DNA of 64,000 bases. Origin: Clostridium ihumii AP5 (lineage in GTDB: Bacteria > Bacillota > Clostridia > Clostridiales > Clostridiaceae). A program made the translations under genes and the position numbers. The stretch lies in contig NZ_CCAT010000045.1 of the NCBI RefSeq assembly GCF_000612845.1, positions 124,001 through 188,000 on the forward strand. The letters are read 5' to 3'. Below the pieces are notes generated by a model, which saw only the letters and a list, made by a program, of their open reading frames with translations, searched no databases and was not told the DNA's origin. Of the stretch, positions 26,859 through 35,370 are shown one piece after another (position 1 is the first letter of the stretch; each line of letters starts with the position of its first letter).

Positions 26859-29438
26859 TTATTCAGTAACTTTGAGCCTATCTATTATATTTTCTTTGTT
26901 TATTAAATTATATCCTATTAACGGTATTATAAGCATAAATGCTGTTATAATAACTATAGCTATAATTATAGATATTATACATATTCTTATATCCATGCCA
27001 TAATGTGCATCAGTTAAATTTCCACCAATAATTGATGCAAAAATTCCTAATGGTATTATTAAACTAGAACTTAATAACGTATAATACCAACCTTCAAATC
27101 GCAACATCTTTTTAAGTTGCTTTTTAGTCATTCCTATTGATTCAAGCATTGCAAATTCAATTTGTCTAGAGAATATTCCTGTAAATATTGTATTCATAAC
27201 ATTTATAACACCTATTAATCCTAATATACTTGAAATAGAAACTCCAATTGTAGCAATTATTAACTTAAAGTTTTCCATTTCTTTAATATATGCACTTTTA
27301 GATCTTAGTTTCAATACTTCATTCTCACTATTCACAAGCATCTTTGACATTATTTCATCTGCTTTTTTTATATCAACATTATCTTTTAATTCAATGCCAA
27401 TTTTATTTACACACTCTTTATAATTAGTAAATATTTTCTTGAATTGATTTTCTTCTAAATTTATTATCTCTAAATTATTAGGACTTAACTCTTTATTTTT
27501 TGCAACCACTGCCATAACTTTAAATTCTTTTTTCATTTCTACTTCTTTTCCATCTTTATCTTTTAAAATAAAATTCAAAGGAAGAACATCTCCAGCTTTT
27601 AAAACTCCCATTTTGCCCATATTAGGATATGGATAACAAATAATATACTCTCCGGTTTTAAACTTTTCTTTGTCTATTTTCCCATCAATTACTTTCAAAT
27701 TTTTTAATTCTTCCTCTAAATCTTCTTCTTTTATTGAATTTACAGAAGTTCTAACTCTATCACCTTTCATTTCTCTATACCCAACATGTTTTTTTTCAGG
27801 ATCTCCATAACTTTTAAATTCTTTTTTTAGAAGTCCATCAAATGAAAATTCGACTTCAAAAATTAATATTTTTCCATCTTCTAATGGTGTTATACCACTA
27901 TAATAGGTTTTTACATTTTTTACAATATCTAAATTCTTTATATCATTTATAAACCCTTCTGTTATAGGTTTGTAATCCTGTTCCTTTGTGTACATTATTG
28001 GATCATTTTCTATTTCTATATCCATCCCCATTTGGCTATCAGCATGTTTTTGCGGATTCAAACTCATTGTTGCATTAATAGTAGCTATAACTGTTGTAGC
28101 ACTTAATGCAATTGAAAATATAGATAATGTGACACGTTTTTTGTTTTTTACTATATTACTCCAAGCCATTTTATGAACTTTAGCTCCACCAATTCCTTTT
28201 TTTATTTTTTTCTTTGATGCTTTAAAGTCACCAGACACATATCTTACTGCTTCTATTGGGGAAATTTTTGATGTAGCTTTGGCAGGCTTTCTTGTACTAA
28301 TGATAACTGTCACTAATGAAAAAATTATTGCTAATAAAAAAGCATATAAATTTGGCTCAATTACTATAAAATTACCAAATGTTAATGAACTTAATACAAT
28401 TGGCATCATAATAATTGTTGTCAAATACCCTAAAAACAAACCTATTGGTATAGCTATAATACATAATAACAAAGCTTGGTTTATTACTATTTTTTTCAAT
28501 TGTTTTGATGTAGTTCCTATAGTTTTTAACAATCCATAAAATCTAACATCTTTTGATACAGATATATAAAAAATATTATATATTATTAAATATCCAGTAA
28601 ATATAATTATTAATATGGCTGACCCAACTGCTATGACTTTTTTAACGTACTCACCTATATCAAATTTTTCTTTATCATATTTAGGATTTGCTTGATATTT
28701 TTCAACACCTAATTCTTTTGCAATTTTATCAATCTTATTTTCAACTTCTTTAAAGCTAGAATTTTTTTTTACATCTTTTAAATTAATCATAGCTATTCTA
28801 GCATTTTGACTTTTGTTTATTTTTATATTGTTTTTATCTATAAAATCTTCATGTGTAAATATTTTAGCCTTATCCGACCCCTTTCCTAAAAATGTTTCAT
28901 AATATCCACATAATTTAAATTCTATAGGTTTTATATTATTACCTATTGCTATATCTAACTTTATTTTTTCGCCAACCTTTTTATCAACATTTAAAACCTC
29001 TAAAATCCATGTTGGAACTAATACTTCATCAGCATTTTTAGGATAATCACCTTTTATAGGATAAACACCTATCATATCATATGCAGTTTTATCAGCTACC
29101 ATAAAATTTACATATTCATTTACTAGTTCTTTATTTTTAACACCTTTTATACTGACCCTTTCACATATTCCTATTTTTTTAATATTTGTTATTGATTTTA
29201 AATCATCTTTATCTTTGTTATACATGCTTACATAGCCATCACAATCCATGTTGTATCTTGAAATTATATTATATTTTTCATCTGCTTTAGATGCAATTAT
29301 TGCACCTTCTATAGTTACTGTTATTAATATTGTGGTCAATGCTATAGCTAATATTGCACATATATTTCTCATTTTATTAGCTTTTAAACTTCTTCTTACT
29401 AATCGCTTAATAATTTCTTTATTATTATTGTAAAGCAT
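26859..29438 (-). CDS. ABC transporter permease, FtsX/MacB-like
   Basis: 859 residues. One N-terminal membrane helix and a large extracellular domain are followed by three helices at about 270-390 ending in the FtsX stretch ISPIEAVRYVSG. A second copy of the TM1-domain-TM2-4 layout covers residues 430-859 (IIPLIGYNLINKENIIDRL at the end). Such duplicated permeases work with a MacB-type ATPase in antimicrobial-peptide sensing/resistance or lipoprotein and peptide export. The ATPase lies 12 bp upstream, and a two-component system follows upstream: the classic peptide-detoxification module layout. Confidence 0.92.
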   Translation of the reverse strand: MLYNNNKEIIKRLVRRSLKANKMRNICAILAIALTTILITVTIEGAIIASKADEKYNIISRYNMDCDGYVSMYNKDKDDLKSITNIKKIGICERVSIKGVKNKELVNEYVNFMVADKTAYDMIGVYPIKGDYPKNADEVLVPTWILEVLNVDKKVGEKIKLDIAIGNNIKPIEFKLCGYYETFLGKGSDKAKIFTHEDFIDKNNIKINKSQNARIAMINLKDVKKNSSFKEVENKIDKIAKELGVEKYQANPKYDKEKFDIGEYVKKVIAVGSAILIIIFTGYLIIYNIFYISVSKDVRFYGLLKTIGTTSKQLKKIVINQALLLCIIAIPIGLFLGYLTTIIMMPIVLSSLTFGNFIVIEPNLYAFLLAIIFSLVTVIISTRKPAKATSKISPIEAVRYVSGDFKASKKKIKKGIGGAKVHKMAWSNIVKNKKRVTLSIFSIALSATTVIATINATMSLNPQKHADSQMGMDIEIENDPIMYTKEQDYKPITEGFINDIKNLDIVKNVKTYYSGITPLEDGKILIFEVEFSFDGLLKKEFKSYGDPEKKHVGYREMKGDRVRTSVNSIKEEDLEEELKNLKVIDGKIDKEKFKTGEYIICYPYPNMGKMGVLKAGDVLPLNFILKDKDGKEVEMKKEFKVMAVVAKNKELSPNNLEIINLEENQFKKIFTNYKECVNKIGIELKDNVDIKKADEIMSKMLVNSENEVLKLRSKSAYIKEMENFKLIIATIGVSISSILGLIGVINVMNTIFTGIFSRQIEFAMLESIGMTKKQLKKMLRFEGWYYTLLSSSLIIPLGIFASIIGGNLTDAHYGMDIRICIISIIIAIVIITAFMLIIPLIGYNLINKENIIDRLKVTE

Positions 29439-29450
29439 ATGTCCTTCCCC

Positions 29451-30113
29451 CTAAACAATTTTGCCATCTTCAATTCTAATTACTCTATCTGCCATTTGTG
29501 CTATTTGTTCATTATGTGTGATCATTACAATTGTTTGATTAAACTTTTTGCTTGTTATTTTAATTAATCCTAAAACTTCTTGCTCTGTTTTTGAATCTAA
29601 ATTTCCTGTTGGTTCATCAGCAAGTATTATAGATGGCTTTGTTACTAATGCTCTTGCAATAGCTACTCTTTGTTGTTGACCACCAGAAAGATTATTGGGT
29701 AATCTATAAATTTTGTCTTTTAATCCAAGAGTTTCAACTACATCATCAACATATTTAGTATCAATTTTATTTCCATCTAATTCTATTGGTAAAACAATAT
29801 TCTCATAAACATTTAATATAGGAATCAAGTTATAATTTTGAAATATAAAACCTATATTTCTACGTCTAAAAATTGTTAACTCATCACTATTCATAGAAAG
29901 TATATCTTTATTATCTAAAATTACTTTACCTTCACTACTTCTATCTAATCCTCCAATTAAATGTAGTAATGTACTTTTACCAGATCCAGATGTTCCAACG
30001 ATTGCAACAAATTCACCTTTATCTATTTTAATATTAATGCCATCTAGTGCTTTAACTAAATTTTCATCTTCACCATAGTATTTTTTTAAATTTTCAGTCA
30101 CTAATATACTCAT
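29451..30113 (-). CDS. ABC transporter ATP-binding protein, LolD/MacB type
   Basis: 220 residues. Walker A GTSGSGKST, Q-loop FIFQNYNLIPILNVYEN, signature LSGGQQQRVAIAR, Walker B IILADEPTGNLD and H-loop MITHNEQ are all intact. The ADEPTGNLDS segment marks the FtsX-partner subfamily. The start is at 30113 because GGAGG lies 8 nt upstream; the longer frame from 30128 would contain it. It forms a transporter with the 859-aa permease downstream. Confidence 0.96.
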   Translation of the reverse strand: MSILVTENLKKYYGEDENLVKALDGINIKIDKGEFVAIVGTSGSGKSTLLHLIGGLDRSSEGKVILDNKDILSMNSDELTIFRRRNIGFIFQNYNLIPILNVYENIVLPIELDGNKIDTKYVDDVVETLGLKDKIYRLPNNLSGGQQQRVAIARALVTKPSIILADEPTGNLDSKTEQEVLGLIKITSKKFNQTIVMITHNEQIAQMADRVIRIEDGKIV

Positions 30114-30202
30114 ATTTATTCCCTCCATTATCTTTAATTCAACACCTTAATTTTATCATTTCATCTTAATAACAGTCCTCACGATAATGAGACATTCATC
30201 CT

Positions 30203-30230
30203 TTAAATATAACAACATTGTTATATTTAA
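30203..30230. promoter_or_regulatory. Candidate operator upstream of the ABC transporter
   Basis: A perfect 13-bp inverted repeat with a 2-bp centre (TTAAATATAACAA-CA-TTGTTATATTTAA) lies 90 bp before the ATPase start and after the kinase-gene terminator. The position suits binding by the response regulator encoded just upstream. The role is inferred. Confidence 0.55.
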
Positions 30231-30346
30231 CTATTTTTATTTTCGTAAATTATAAAATTCATCTCAAATTGCTAAATATATCTTTTTACATAAGTTTAAA
30301 ATTTAATAACTTGAATGATTTAAAAAAGTTAAAATCCCTATACAAT

Positions 30347-30383
30347 AAAAAAAGCAGCAACATTATTTTGTTACTACTTTTTA
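30347..30383 (-). terminator. Hairpin terminator after the sensor kinase gene
   Basis: AAAAAGCAGCAAC and GTTACTACTTTTT form an imperfect stem ending in T runs at the kinase stop. It separates the regulator pair from the transporter pair. Confidence 0.6.
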
Positions 30384-31442
30384 ATTGCTTAAAAATATTG
30401 AAAAAGTACTTCCTTCATTTTTTTTAGATTTTACTTTAATATATCCACCTTGTTTTGTGATTATTTCATTTGCTAAGTACAAACCAATTCCTACCCCTTC
30501 AAATTCTATTACTTCTCTACCTCTAAAAAACCTTTTAAATATATTATTTATTTCAGTAACTTCTATTCCAATTCCTGTATCTTTAATATCAATTTTCGTA
30601 AATAAATCCCACTTATCTACTGATATTTCTATAGTTCCATTTACATCTGTATATTTAACTGCATTTTCAACAATATTAAATATAGCTTCACTTGTCCATT
30701 TTTTATCATGACATAACTTTATTTCATCACAACAGCTAACCACTAAATTTATGTTTTTTCTATCAGCTTTTAAATATATTCCTTTTAATGAATCTGTTAT
30801 AGTATCTTTTAAAAATGTCTCTTCTTTATTAATTGCTATTATATTACTTTCTAATCTAGACATTTTTATTAATGATTGCACAAGCCATTCAAGCTTTGAT
30901 ACTTGAAATCTCATATTTCTTAAAAATATTTTTTCTTTTTCTTTTTCAAGTTCTCTTTCAATTAATGTATCATTATACATAGCTATATTAGTTATAGGAG
31001 TTTTTATCTGATGTGATATATCTGAAATCAATGATTTTATACTATCCTTTTCTTTAAGATATACATTTCTATCATTATCTAATATATTTAAGAGTTGTTT
31101 AAATTTATTTTCTAACTTAGACAATAATGATTCTTCATTTATATTAAATTCTATATTTTCTTCTTTATTTATAATTTTTTCTATAATCTCAATAATTCTA
31201 TTAGAAAAATTTTTCACTTCATTTCTTATAAGCATTACCCCAATAATACATATACTAAAAACTAATACCACAAAACATATTATTAAAAATAATATTTCAT
31301 TTGTTACTTTTTTAAAATTATAAGTGTTAATGCAATTTAATTTTAGAATAATAGTTAAAATTATACTACTACTAAAAACTAACATAAACATAATAAAAAT
31401 TACATGCATTTTATCCAAAATAAAATTTTTCATTTTATTCAA
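30381..31442 (-). CDS. Sensor histidine kinase of a peptide-sensing two-component system
   Basis: 353 residues. Two membrane helices lie at about 13-33 and 46-70 with almost no extracellular loop, as in intramembrane-sensing (BceS-like) kinases that rely on their ABC transporter to detect peptide. The H-box is DISHQIKTPITNIAMYND. The ATPase motifs NIVENAVKYT, DTGIGI and GVGIGLYLANEI are intact. The TTG start overlaps the regulator's stop codon (ATTGA), with AGGTG 7 nt upstream, so the two are coupled. Confidence 0.93.
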   Translation of the reverse strand: MNKMKNFILDKMHVIFIMFMLVFSSSIILTIILKLNCINTYNFKKVTNEILFLIICFVVLVFSICIIGVMLIRNEVKNFSNRIIEIIEKIINKEENIEFNINEESLLSKLENKFKQLLNILDNDRNVYLKEKDSIKSLISDISHQIKTPITNIAMYNDTLIERELEKEKEKIFLRNMRFQVSKLEWLVQSLIKMSRLESNIIAINKEETFLKDTITDSLKGIYLKADRKNINLVVSCCDEIKLCHDKKWTSEAIFNIVENAVKYTDVNGTIEISVDKWDLFTKIDIKDTGIGIEVTEINNIFKRFFRGREVIEFEGVGIGLYLANEIITKQGGYIKVKSKKNEGSTFSIFLSN

Positions 31443-32125
31443 TTTTGTTCACCTTCCCAAGAATAACCTATTCCATAGATAGTTTTAATATATTTAGGTT
31501 TAGAAGAATCTTCCTCTATTTTTCTTCTAATTCTATTGATATTTACTGTAAGCGCATGTTCTTCTATATATTCATCTTCTTGCCATATCTCATCCATCAA
31601 TTCTTGTCTTGTTAAAATATCACCTTTTGCAGTTACAAGTTTTTTAAGAATTTTATATTCTGTTGGTGCCAAAAATATATTTTTATTATTTTTTTGCACT
31701 GTCATTTTTTCAAAGTCAAATTCGAACTCTCCACTTCTAAATATATTTATTGTTCTATTTAATCCATATCTTCTAAATATAGCTAAAACTCTTTCTCTCA
31801 AAATGCTTATACTAAAAGGTTTTGTTATGTAATCATCTCCACCTATTTTAAATCCAGTTATAATATCTGTTTCCATATCACATGCTGTGAGAAATATGAT
31901 TGGTTTTTCATATTTTTTTCTTATTTCTCTGCAAAATTCAAAACCATTTCCGTCAGGTAAATTAACATCCAAGATTATCATATCAACTTTATCATTAATT
32001 AACTTAATTCTAGCTTCGCCTAAACTAAATGCTGAAATAACCTTAAATCCATCCATTTCTAAATTAAATGCAATTCCTTCATTCAGCATCTTATCATCTT
32101 CAATTATCAATATACTATACAACAT
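31439..32125 (-). CDS. OmpR-family response regulator
   Basis: 228 residues. The receiver has the acidic pair EDD, the phospho-acceptor in IILDVNLPDG, T in FLTACD and K in YITKPF. The C-terminal winged helix reads LTRQELMDEIWQ and VNINRIRRKIE, then YIKTIYGIGYSWE. The ATG at 32125 is used because GGGGAG precedes it by 5 nt; the GTG two codons earlier overlaps that site. It probably controls the transporter through the dyad at 30203-30230. Confidence 0.94.
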   Translation of the reverse strand: MLYSILIIEDDKMLNEGIAFNLEMDGFKVISAFSLGEARIKLINDKVDMIILDVNLPDGNGFEFCREIRKKYEKPIIFLTACDMETDIITGFKIGGDDYITKPFSISILRERVLAIFRRYGLNRTINIFRSGEFEFDFEKMTVQKNNKNIFLAPTEYKILKKLVTAKGDILTRQELMDEIWQEDEYIEEHALTVNINRIRRKIEEDSSKPKYIKTIYGIGYSWEGEQN

Positions 32126-32443
32126 GTCCACTCCCCTTTGTATAATTTTGGAATATTTGATTTATGCAAGCTATAAAATTACATACTTATATCTTTATTA
32201 AGTTATTTTCAAAACAAATAAAATTATTAAAATTTCCTACCATAAAAAAAGATAAATTAAAGATTAAAGTAAATTTAAAATATCATCTAACAGAATTTTT
32301 TTATAAATTTTTGTTGTTTTTACTTAATTATACACTAAAATTAACGAAATTATTATAATCATATTAATTGTTTCACTGTACAAAATATAGTTAAACATAT
32401 TAATTTATTTATGAACTATTTAAAATTTAGGAGGTTTTCTATT
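32126..32443. other. Divergent intergenic region, no gene seen
   Basis: This 318-bp stretch between the response regulator (minus) and the VanZ-RDD gene (plus) is extremely AT-rich and A/T-run dominated. An apparent short frame inside is lysine/leucine-rich low-complexity sequence without a ribosome-binding site. No hairpin or aptamer is evident. Confidence 0.5.
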
Positions 32444-33517
32444 TTGAGTGCTTATTTATTTCCAATAAAAGTAGCAGTATTATTATTTCCAATATTAACT
32501 TCTATAATATGCATTCCATATGCTGTATACAATTATAGAAAATATGGAACAAACAACAAATTTAAAATATTTATTTTTTATACATTTGTTTTTTATTGTA
32601 TTACAGCTTTTTTTATGACTTTATTGCCATTACCACAAGTTGATGAACCTTTTTTTACAGGCTCTAATACTCAACTAATACCCTTTACATTTATAAAAGA
32701 TTTTTTATCTGAAACAAGTGTTATATTAACTAAACCTAATACATACTTGCATATATTTTCTGAGCCAGCTTTTATGCAAGTTTTCTTTAACATTGTACTT
32801 ACAATACCTTTAGGAGTTTATCTTAGATACTATTTCAAAAAAAGTTTTAAACAAACTTTACTTATATCTTTTTTGGTAGCTGTATTTTTTGAGGTTACAC
32901 AATTAACTGGTATATATGGAATTTACAAATATCCTTATAGATTATTTGATGTAGATGACCTTATGATAAATACGTTGGGTGGATTAATTGGGTACTCAAT
33001 AACACCACTATTTAAATATATTTTACCTGATATAAACATTATAAAATCTAAAACATTTAATAAAGGCTCTTCACCAAGTTATTCTAAACGCATCTTAGCT
33101 TTTTTAATCGATTGGAATATATGTTTCTTTTTCTTTAATGAAGAAAACATCTTTTCATTTATTTTTATAACTTTTATATATTTCATTTTAGTACCATACT
33201 ATTCAAATGGATTTACGCTTGGAAAATATATATTAAAAATTAAGCTAAAAGGACCAACTGACAAATTAAGTTTTAAACAAGTATTTAAAAGATATGGTAT
33301 TTTACTATATGGATTTTTTCTTTCATCTTACATACTTAACAATGGAATTGATTATTTACTTAGAATAGAAAAATATGATTTTTTTATATTACTATTCATT
33401 ATGCAAATACTACTAAATAGTTTTGCACTTATACACTTAGTCAGCCATATTTTTAAAAGAAACCCTATACTCTTACATGATAAAATCAGCCATGTAGAAA
33501 ATATAAACTTATCTTAA
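32444..33517 (+). CDS. VanZ-RDD fusion membrane protein
   Basis: 357 residues from a TTG start. The N-terminal 200 residues are a VanZ domain: several helices, FNIVLTIPLGVYLRYYF, FFEVTQLTG (family E-x-x-Q) and FDVDDLMINTLGGLIGY (DxxDxxxNxxG). An RDD domain follows, with YSKRILAFLIDWNICFF (R, D) and FTLGKYILKIKLK. VanZ proteins affect teicoplanin/lipoglycopeptide susceptibility; RDD proteins include cation/proton transporters. The TTG at 32444 is chosen because AGGAGG (32429-32434) sits 9 nt before it, inside the longer frame from 32411. Confidence 0.9.
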   Translation: MSAYLFPIKVAVLLFPILTSIICIPYAVYNYRKYGTNNKFKIFIFYTFVFYCITAFFMTLLPLPQVDEPFFTGSNTQLIPFTFIKDFLSETSVILTKPNTYLHIFSEPAFMQVFFNIVLTIPLGVYLRYYFKKSFKQTLLISFLVAVFFEVTQLTGIYGIYKYPYRLFDVDDLMINTLGGLIGYSITPLFKYILPDINIIKSKTFNKGSSPSYSKRILAFLIDWNICFFFFNEENIFSFIFITFIYFILVPYYSNGFTLGKYILKIKLKGPTDKLSFKQVFKRYGILLYGFFLSSYILNNGIDYLLRIEKYDFFILLFIMQILLNSFALIHLVSHIFKRNPILLHDKISHVENINLS

Positions 33518-33521
33518 TATT

Positions 33522-33562
33522 ATAAAAGAGTGTTTAAAAATTTAACTTAAACACTCTTTTAT
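33522..33562 (+). terminator. Terminator of the VanZ-RDD gene
   Basis: A 16-bp stem, ATAAAAGAGTGTTTAA with TTAAACACTCTTTTAT, with a 9-nt loop, directly after the stop codon. Confidence 0.9.
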
Positions 33563-33714
33563 ATTTCTAAATTATTAATAAATTGTAACTTTACAATATT
33601 GTTACATAAAATTAACTATATATTTATGAAACACTGTTGAATATTTTTTGTTTCAATAGTAAAATATATACAGTTATTAAATTATTTTACATTTTATTAG
33701 AAGGAGGTATTTTT

Positions 33715-33918
33715 ATGAAAAAACTTATAAAAAAAATTTCTGTTCTGTCATGTGCTGCTCTTTTAATTGGTGGAATTGGCTTAACAACTGTTGCTAGTGC
33801 TAGACCTGTTTGTATGTGTGATAATCCTGATATAGAATCCTGGAAAATTGGAAAATGTACTATGAGATACCACTGTAAAAATTGTGATTGGTGGACCGAC
33901 TGGAAATACTGTAAATAA
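33715..33918 (+). CDS. Small secreted Cys-rich peptide with CxxC motif
   Basis: 67 residues. A clear signal peptide (MKKLIKKISVLSCAALLIGG, cleavage after ASA at residue 29) releases a 38-residue peptide with C33, C35, C48, C54, C57 and C66. HCKNCDWW resembles the C-terminal CxxCG knuckle of the three peptides at 52235, 53925 and 55383, and VCMC may supply the other half of a metal site or disulfide pair. AGAAGGAGG precedes this ATG, which rules out the longer upstream frame. Function unknown; perhaps a zinc-binding or disulfide-stabilised extracellular peptide. Confidence 0.75.
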   Translation: MKKLIKKISVLSCAALLIGGIGLTTVASARPVCMCDNPDIESWKIGKCTMRYHCKNCDWWTDWKYCK

Positions 33919-34351
33919 TACTTTGTATTTTACAATATAATTCTTTTAGTTAGTGTCATTATTTTAACAACTGTTATCAATATTGAATATTCTTATATAG
34001 TTAACAACTTATTAAGTGAATTATATCTTATAAATAATTTTGCTATTAGATATTGTTGTGGCAATTGAAACTGAAATTATTATAAATAGTATAAAAAATA
34101 AAATGATATCAAATTTTGATATCATTTTATTTTTTTAATTTTGATATTTGTATATATCCTAACTATTTTTTATACTAAACTATAATTATTGTAGTGATTT
34201 TATTTTAGAGTACATAATTTTCTTTAACAATACTACTTTTTAATTTAGATTTTTATACAATTTATATTTTTCTAAATTTCAACACATTTTTGCTATTTGT
34301 ATGCTATACTATTTTTACTAATGTTTAACATAAATAGGAGAGGTGTTTAAA
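33919..34351. other. Intergenic region with a strong distant terminator
   Basis: The 433 bp between the small Cys peptide and the LCP gene contain a near-perfect terminator at 34097-34136. It lies about 180 nt past the peptide's stop, so the peptide mRNA has a long 3' tail. Within that tail the frame ending near 34068 is open for about 50 codons but has no start or ribosome-binding site. I see no known RNA family. Confidence 0.5.
34097..34137 (+). terminator. Strong terminator 180 nt after the Cys peptide gene
   Basis: AAATAAAATGATATCAAA pairs with TTTTGATATCATTTTATTT, followed by seven T. Confidence 0.9.
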
Positions 34352-35302
34352 TTGGATAAATCAAATAAATCCAAAAAAATATTAATATCTATTATTGTTG
34401 TTGTTTTATTAATAATTACTACTTTAACAATGTATACTCTATATTTATCAAATAAAGTTCAAAAGCACAATATTTCTAAAAATGATACAGATTTAGGAAT
34501 TTCAAAAGAATTTAAAGAAAAAATAGATTCAAATCCAGATATTAAAAATATAACTAATATTGCTTTATTTGGAGTTGACTCGCCAGATGATAAAAATGAA
34601 AATGGACGTTCAGACTCAATAATGATACTTACTATAGATAATGTTCATAATAAATTAAAACTTACATCAATAATGAGAGATTCTTATGTAAATATTTCTA
34701 ATCATGGAATGGATAAAATTAATCATGCATACTCCTTCGGCGGACCAGAACTAGCAATAAACACATTAAACTCTAACTTTGATCTTAATATCAATGACTA
34801 TGCTATGGTTAACTTTTCTACGTTACCTCAAATTATAGATAAATTAGGTGGTGTAGATATAAATATAAAAGATTATGAAATTCCTAGTTTATCAACATAT
34901 GGTATATATTCTCCTGGTGAATATACCTTAAATGGAGAACAAGCTTTAACTTACTGTAGAATAAGATATGATGGAAATGGCGATTATGAAAGAACCGAAA
35001 GACATAGAGCAGTTCTTAACAGCTTGTTTGAAAAATTCAAAGAGCAAAATGTTGCTGATTATATGTCATTAGCAGATACTATACTCCCACTTGTTAAAAC
35101 AAGTCTTTCAACTACTGAAATAATAAAAACTGGTACAATTATTTTAACATCTGGAATGAAAAATTTAGAACAAGAACGCTTTCCTACTGATGAATATTCT
35201 AGTGGTGAAATTATTGATGATGTATTCTATTTAACATTCGATAAAGAAAATGTTAAAGATCAAATTCATAAATATATATTCGAAGATATAAAACCTAAAT
35301 AG
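34352..35302 (+). CDS. LytR-CpsA-Psr (LCP) family cell-wall glycopolymer ligase
   Basis: 316 residues. One N-terminal membrane helix at about 9-31 is followed by the extracellular LCP catalytic domain: NIALFGVDSPDD, GRSDSIMILTID (D and R/S of the pyrophosphate pocket), SIMRDSYVNI, DKINHAYSFGG, LTYCRIRYDGNGDYERTERHR (the R-x-R..D..R..RQ motif). LCP enzymes attach teichoic acids, capsule or other glycopolymers to peptidoglycan. The TTG at 34352 is preferred: AGGAGAGG lies 8 nt before it, whereas the GTG at 34343 overlaps that site. Confidence 0.94.
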   Translation: MDKSNKSKKILISIIVVVLLIITTLTMYTLYLSNKVQKHNISKNDTDLGISKEFKEKIDSNPDIKNITNIALFGVDSPDDKNENGRSDSIMILTIDNVHNKLKLTSIMRDSYVNISNHGMDKINHAYSFGGPELAINTLNSNFDLNINDYAMVNFSTLPQIIDKLGGVDINIKDYEIPSLSTYGIYSPGEYTLNGEQALTYCRIRYDGNGDYERTERHRAVLNSLFEKFKEQNVADYMSLADTILPLVKTSLSTTEIIKTGTIILTSGMKNLEQERFPTDEYSSGEIIDDVFYLTFDKENVKDQIHKYIFEDIKPK

Positions 35303-35348
35303 AAAAATAGAGGTTACATTAATTATATTTTATGTAACCTCTATTTTA
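35302..35348. terminator. Bidirectional terminator
   Basis: AAAATAGAGGTTACAT pairs with ATGTAACCTCTATTTT between the convergent LCP and APC permease genes. Confidence 0.9.
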
Positions 35349-35370
35349 TCAATTATATTTCTATAAACTT

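Noticed and set aside
32164-32358. 64-codon plus-strand frame in the gap before the VanZ-RDD gene
   Set aside because: Lys/Leu/Ile-rich low-complexity translation with no Shine-Dalgarno; typical of AT-rich intergenic DNA.
33960-34068. Coding frame ending in RYCCGN after the small Cys peptide
   Set aside because: No start codon or ribosome-binding site; probably part of the 3' untranslated tail.
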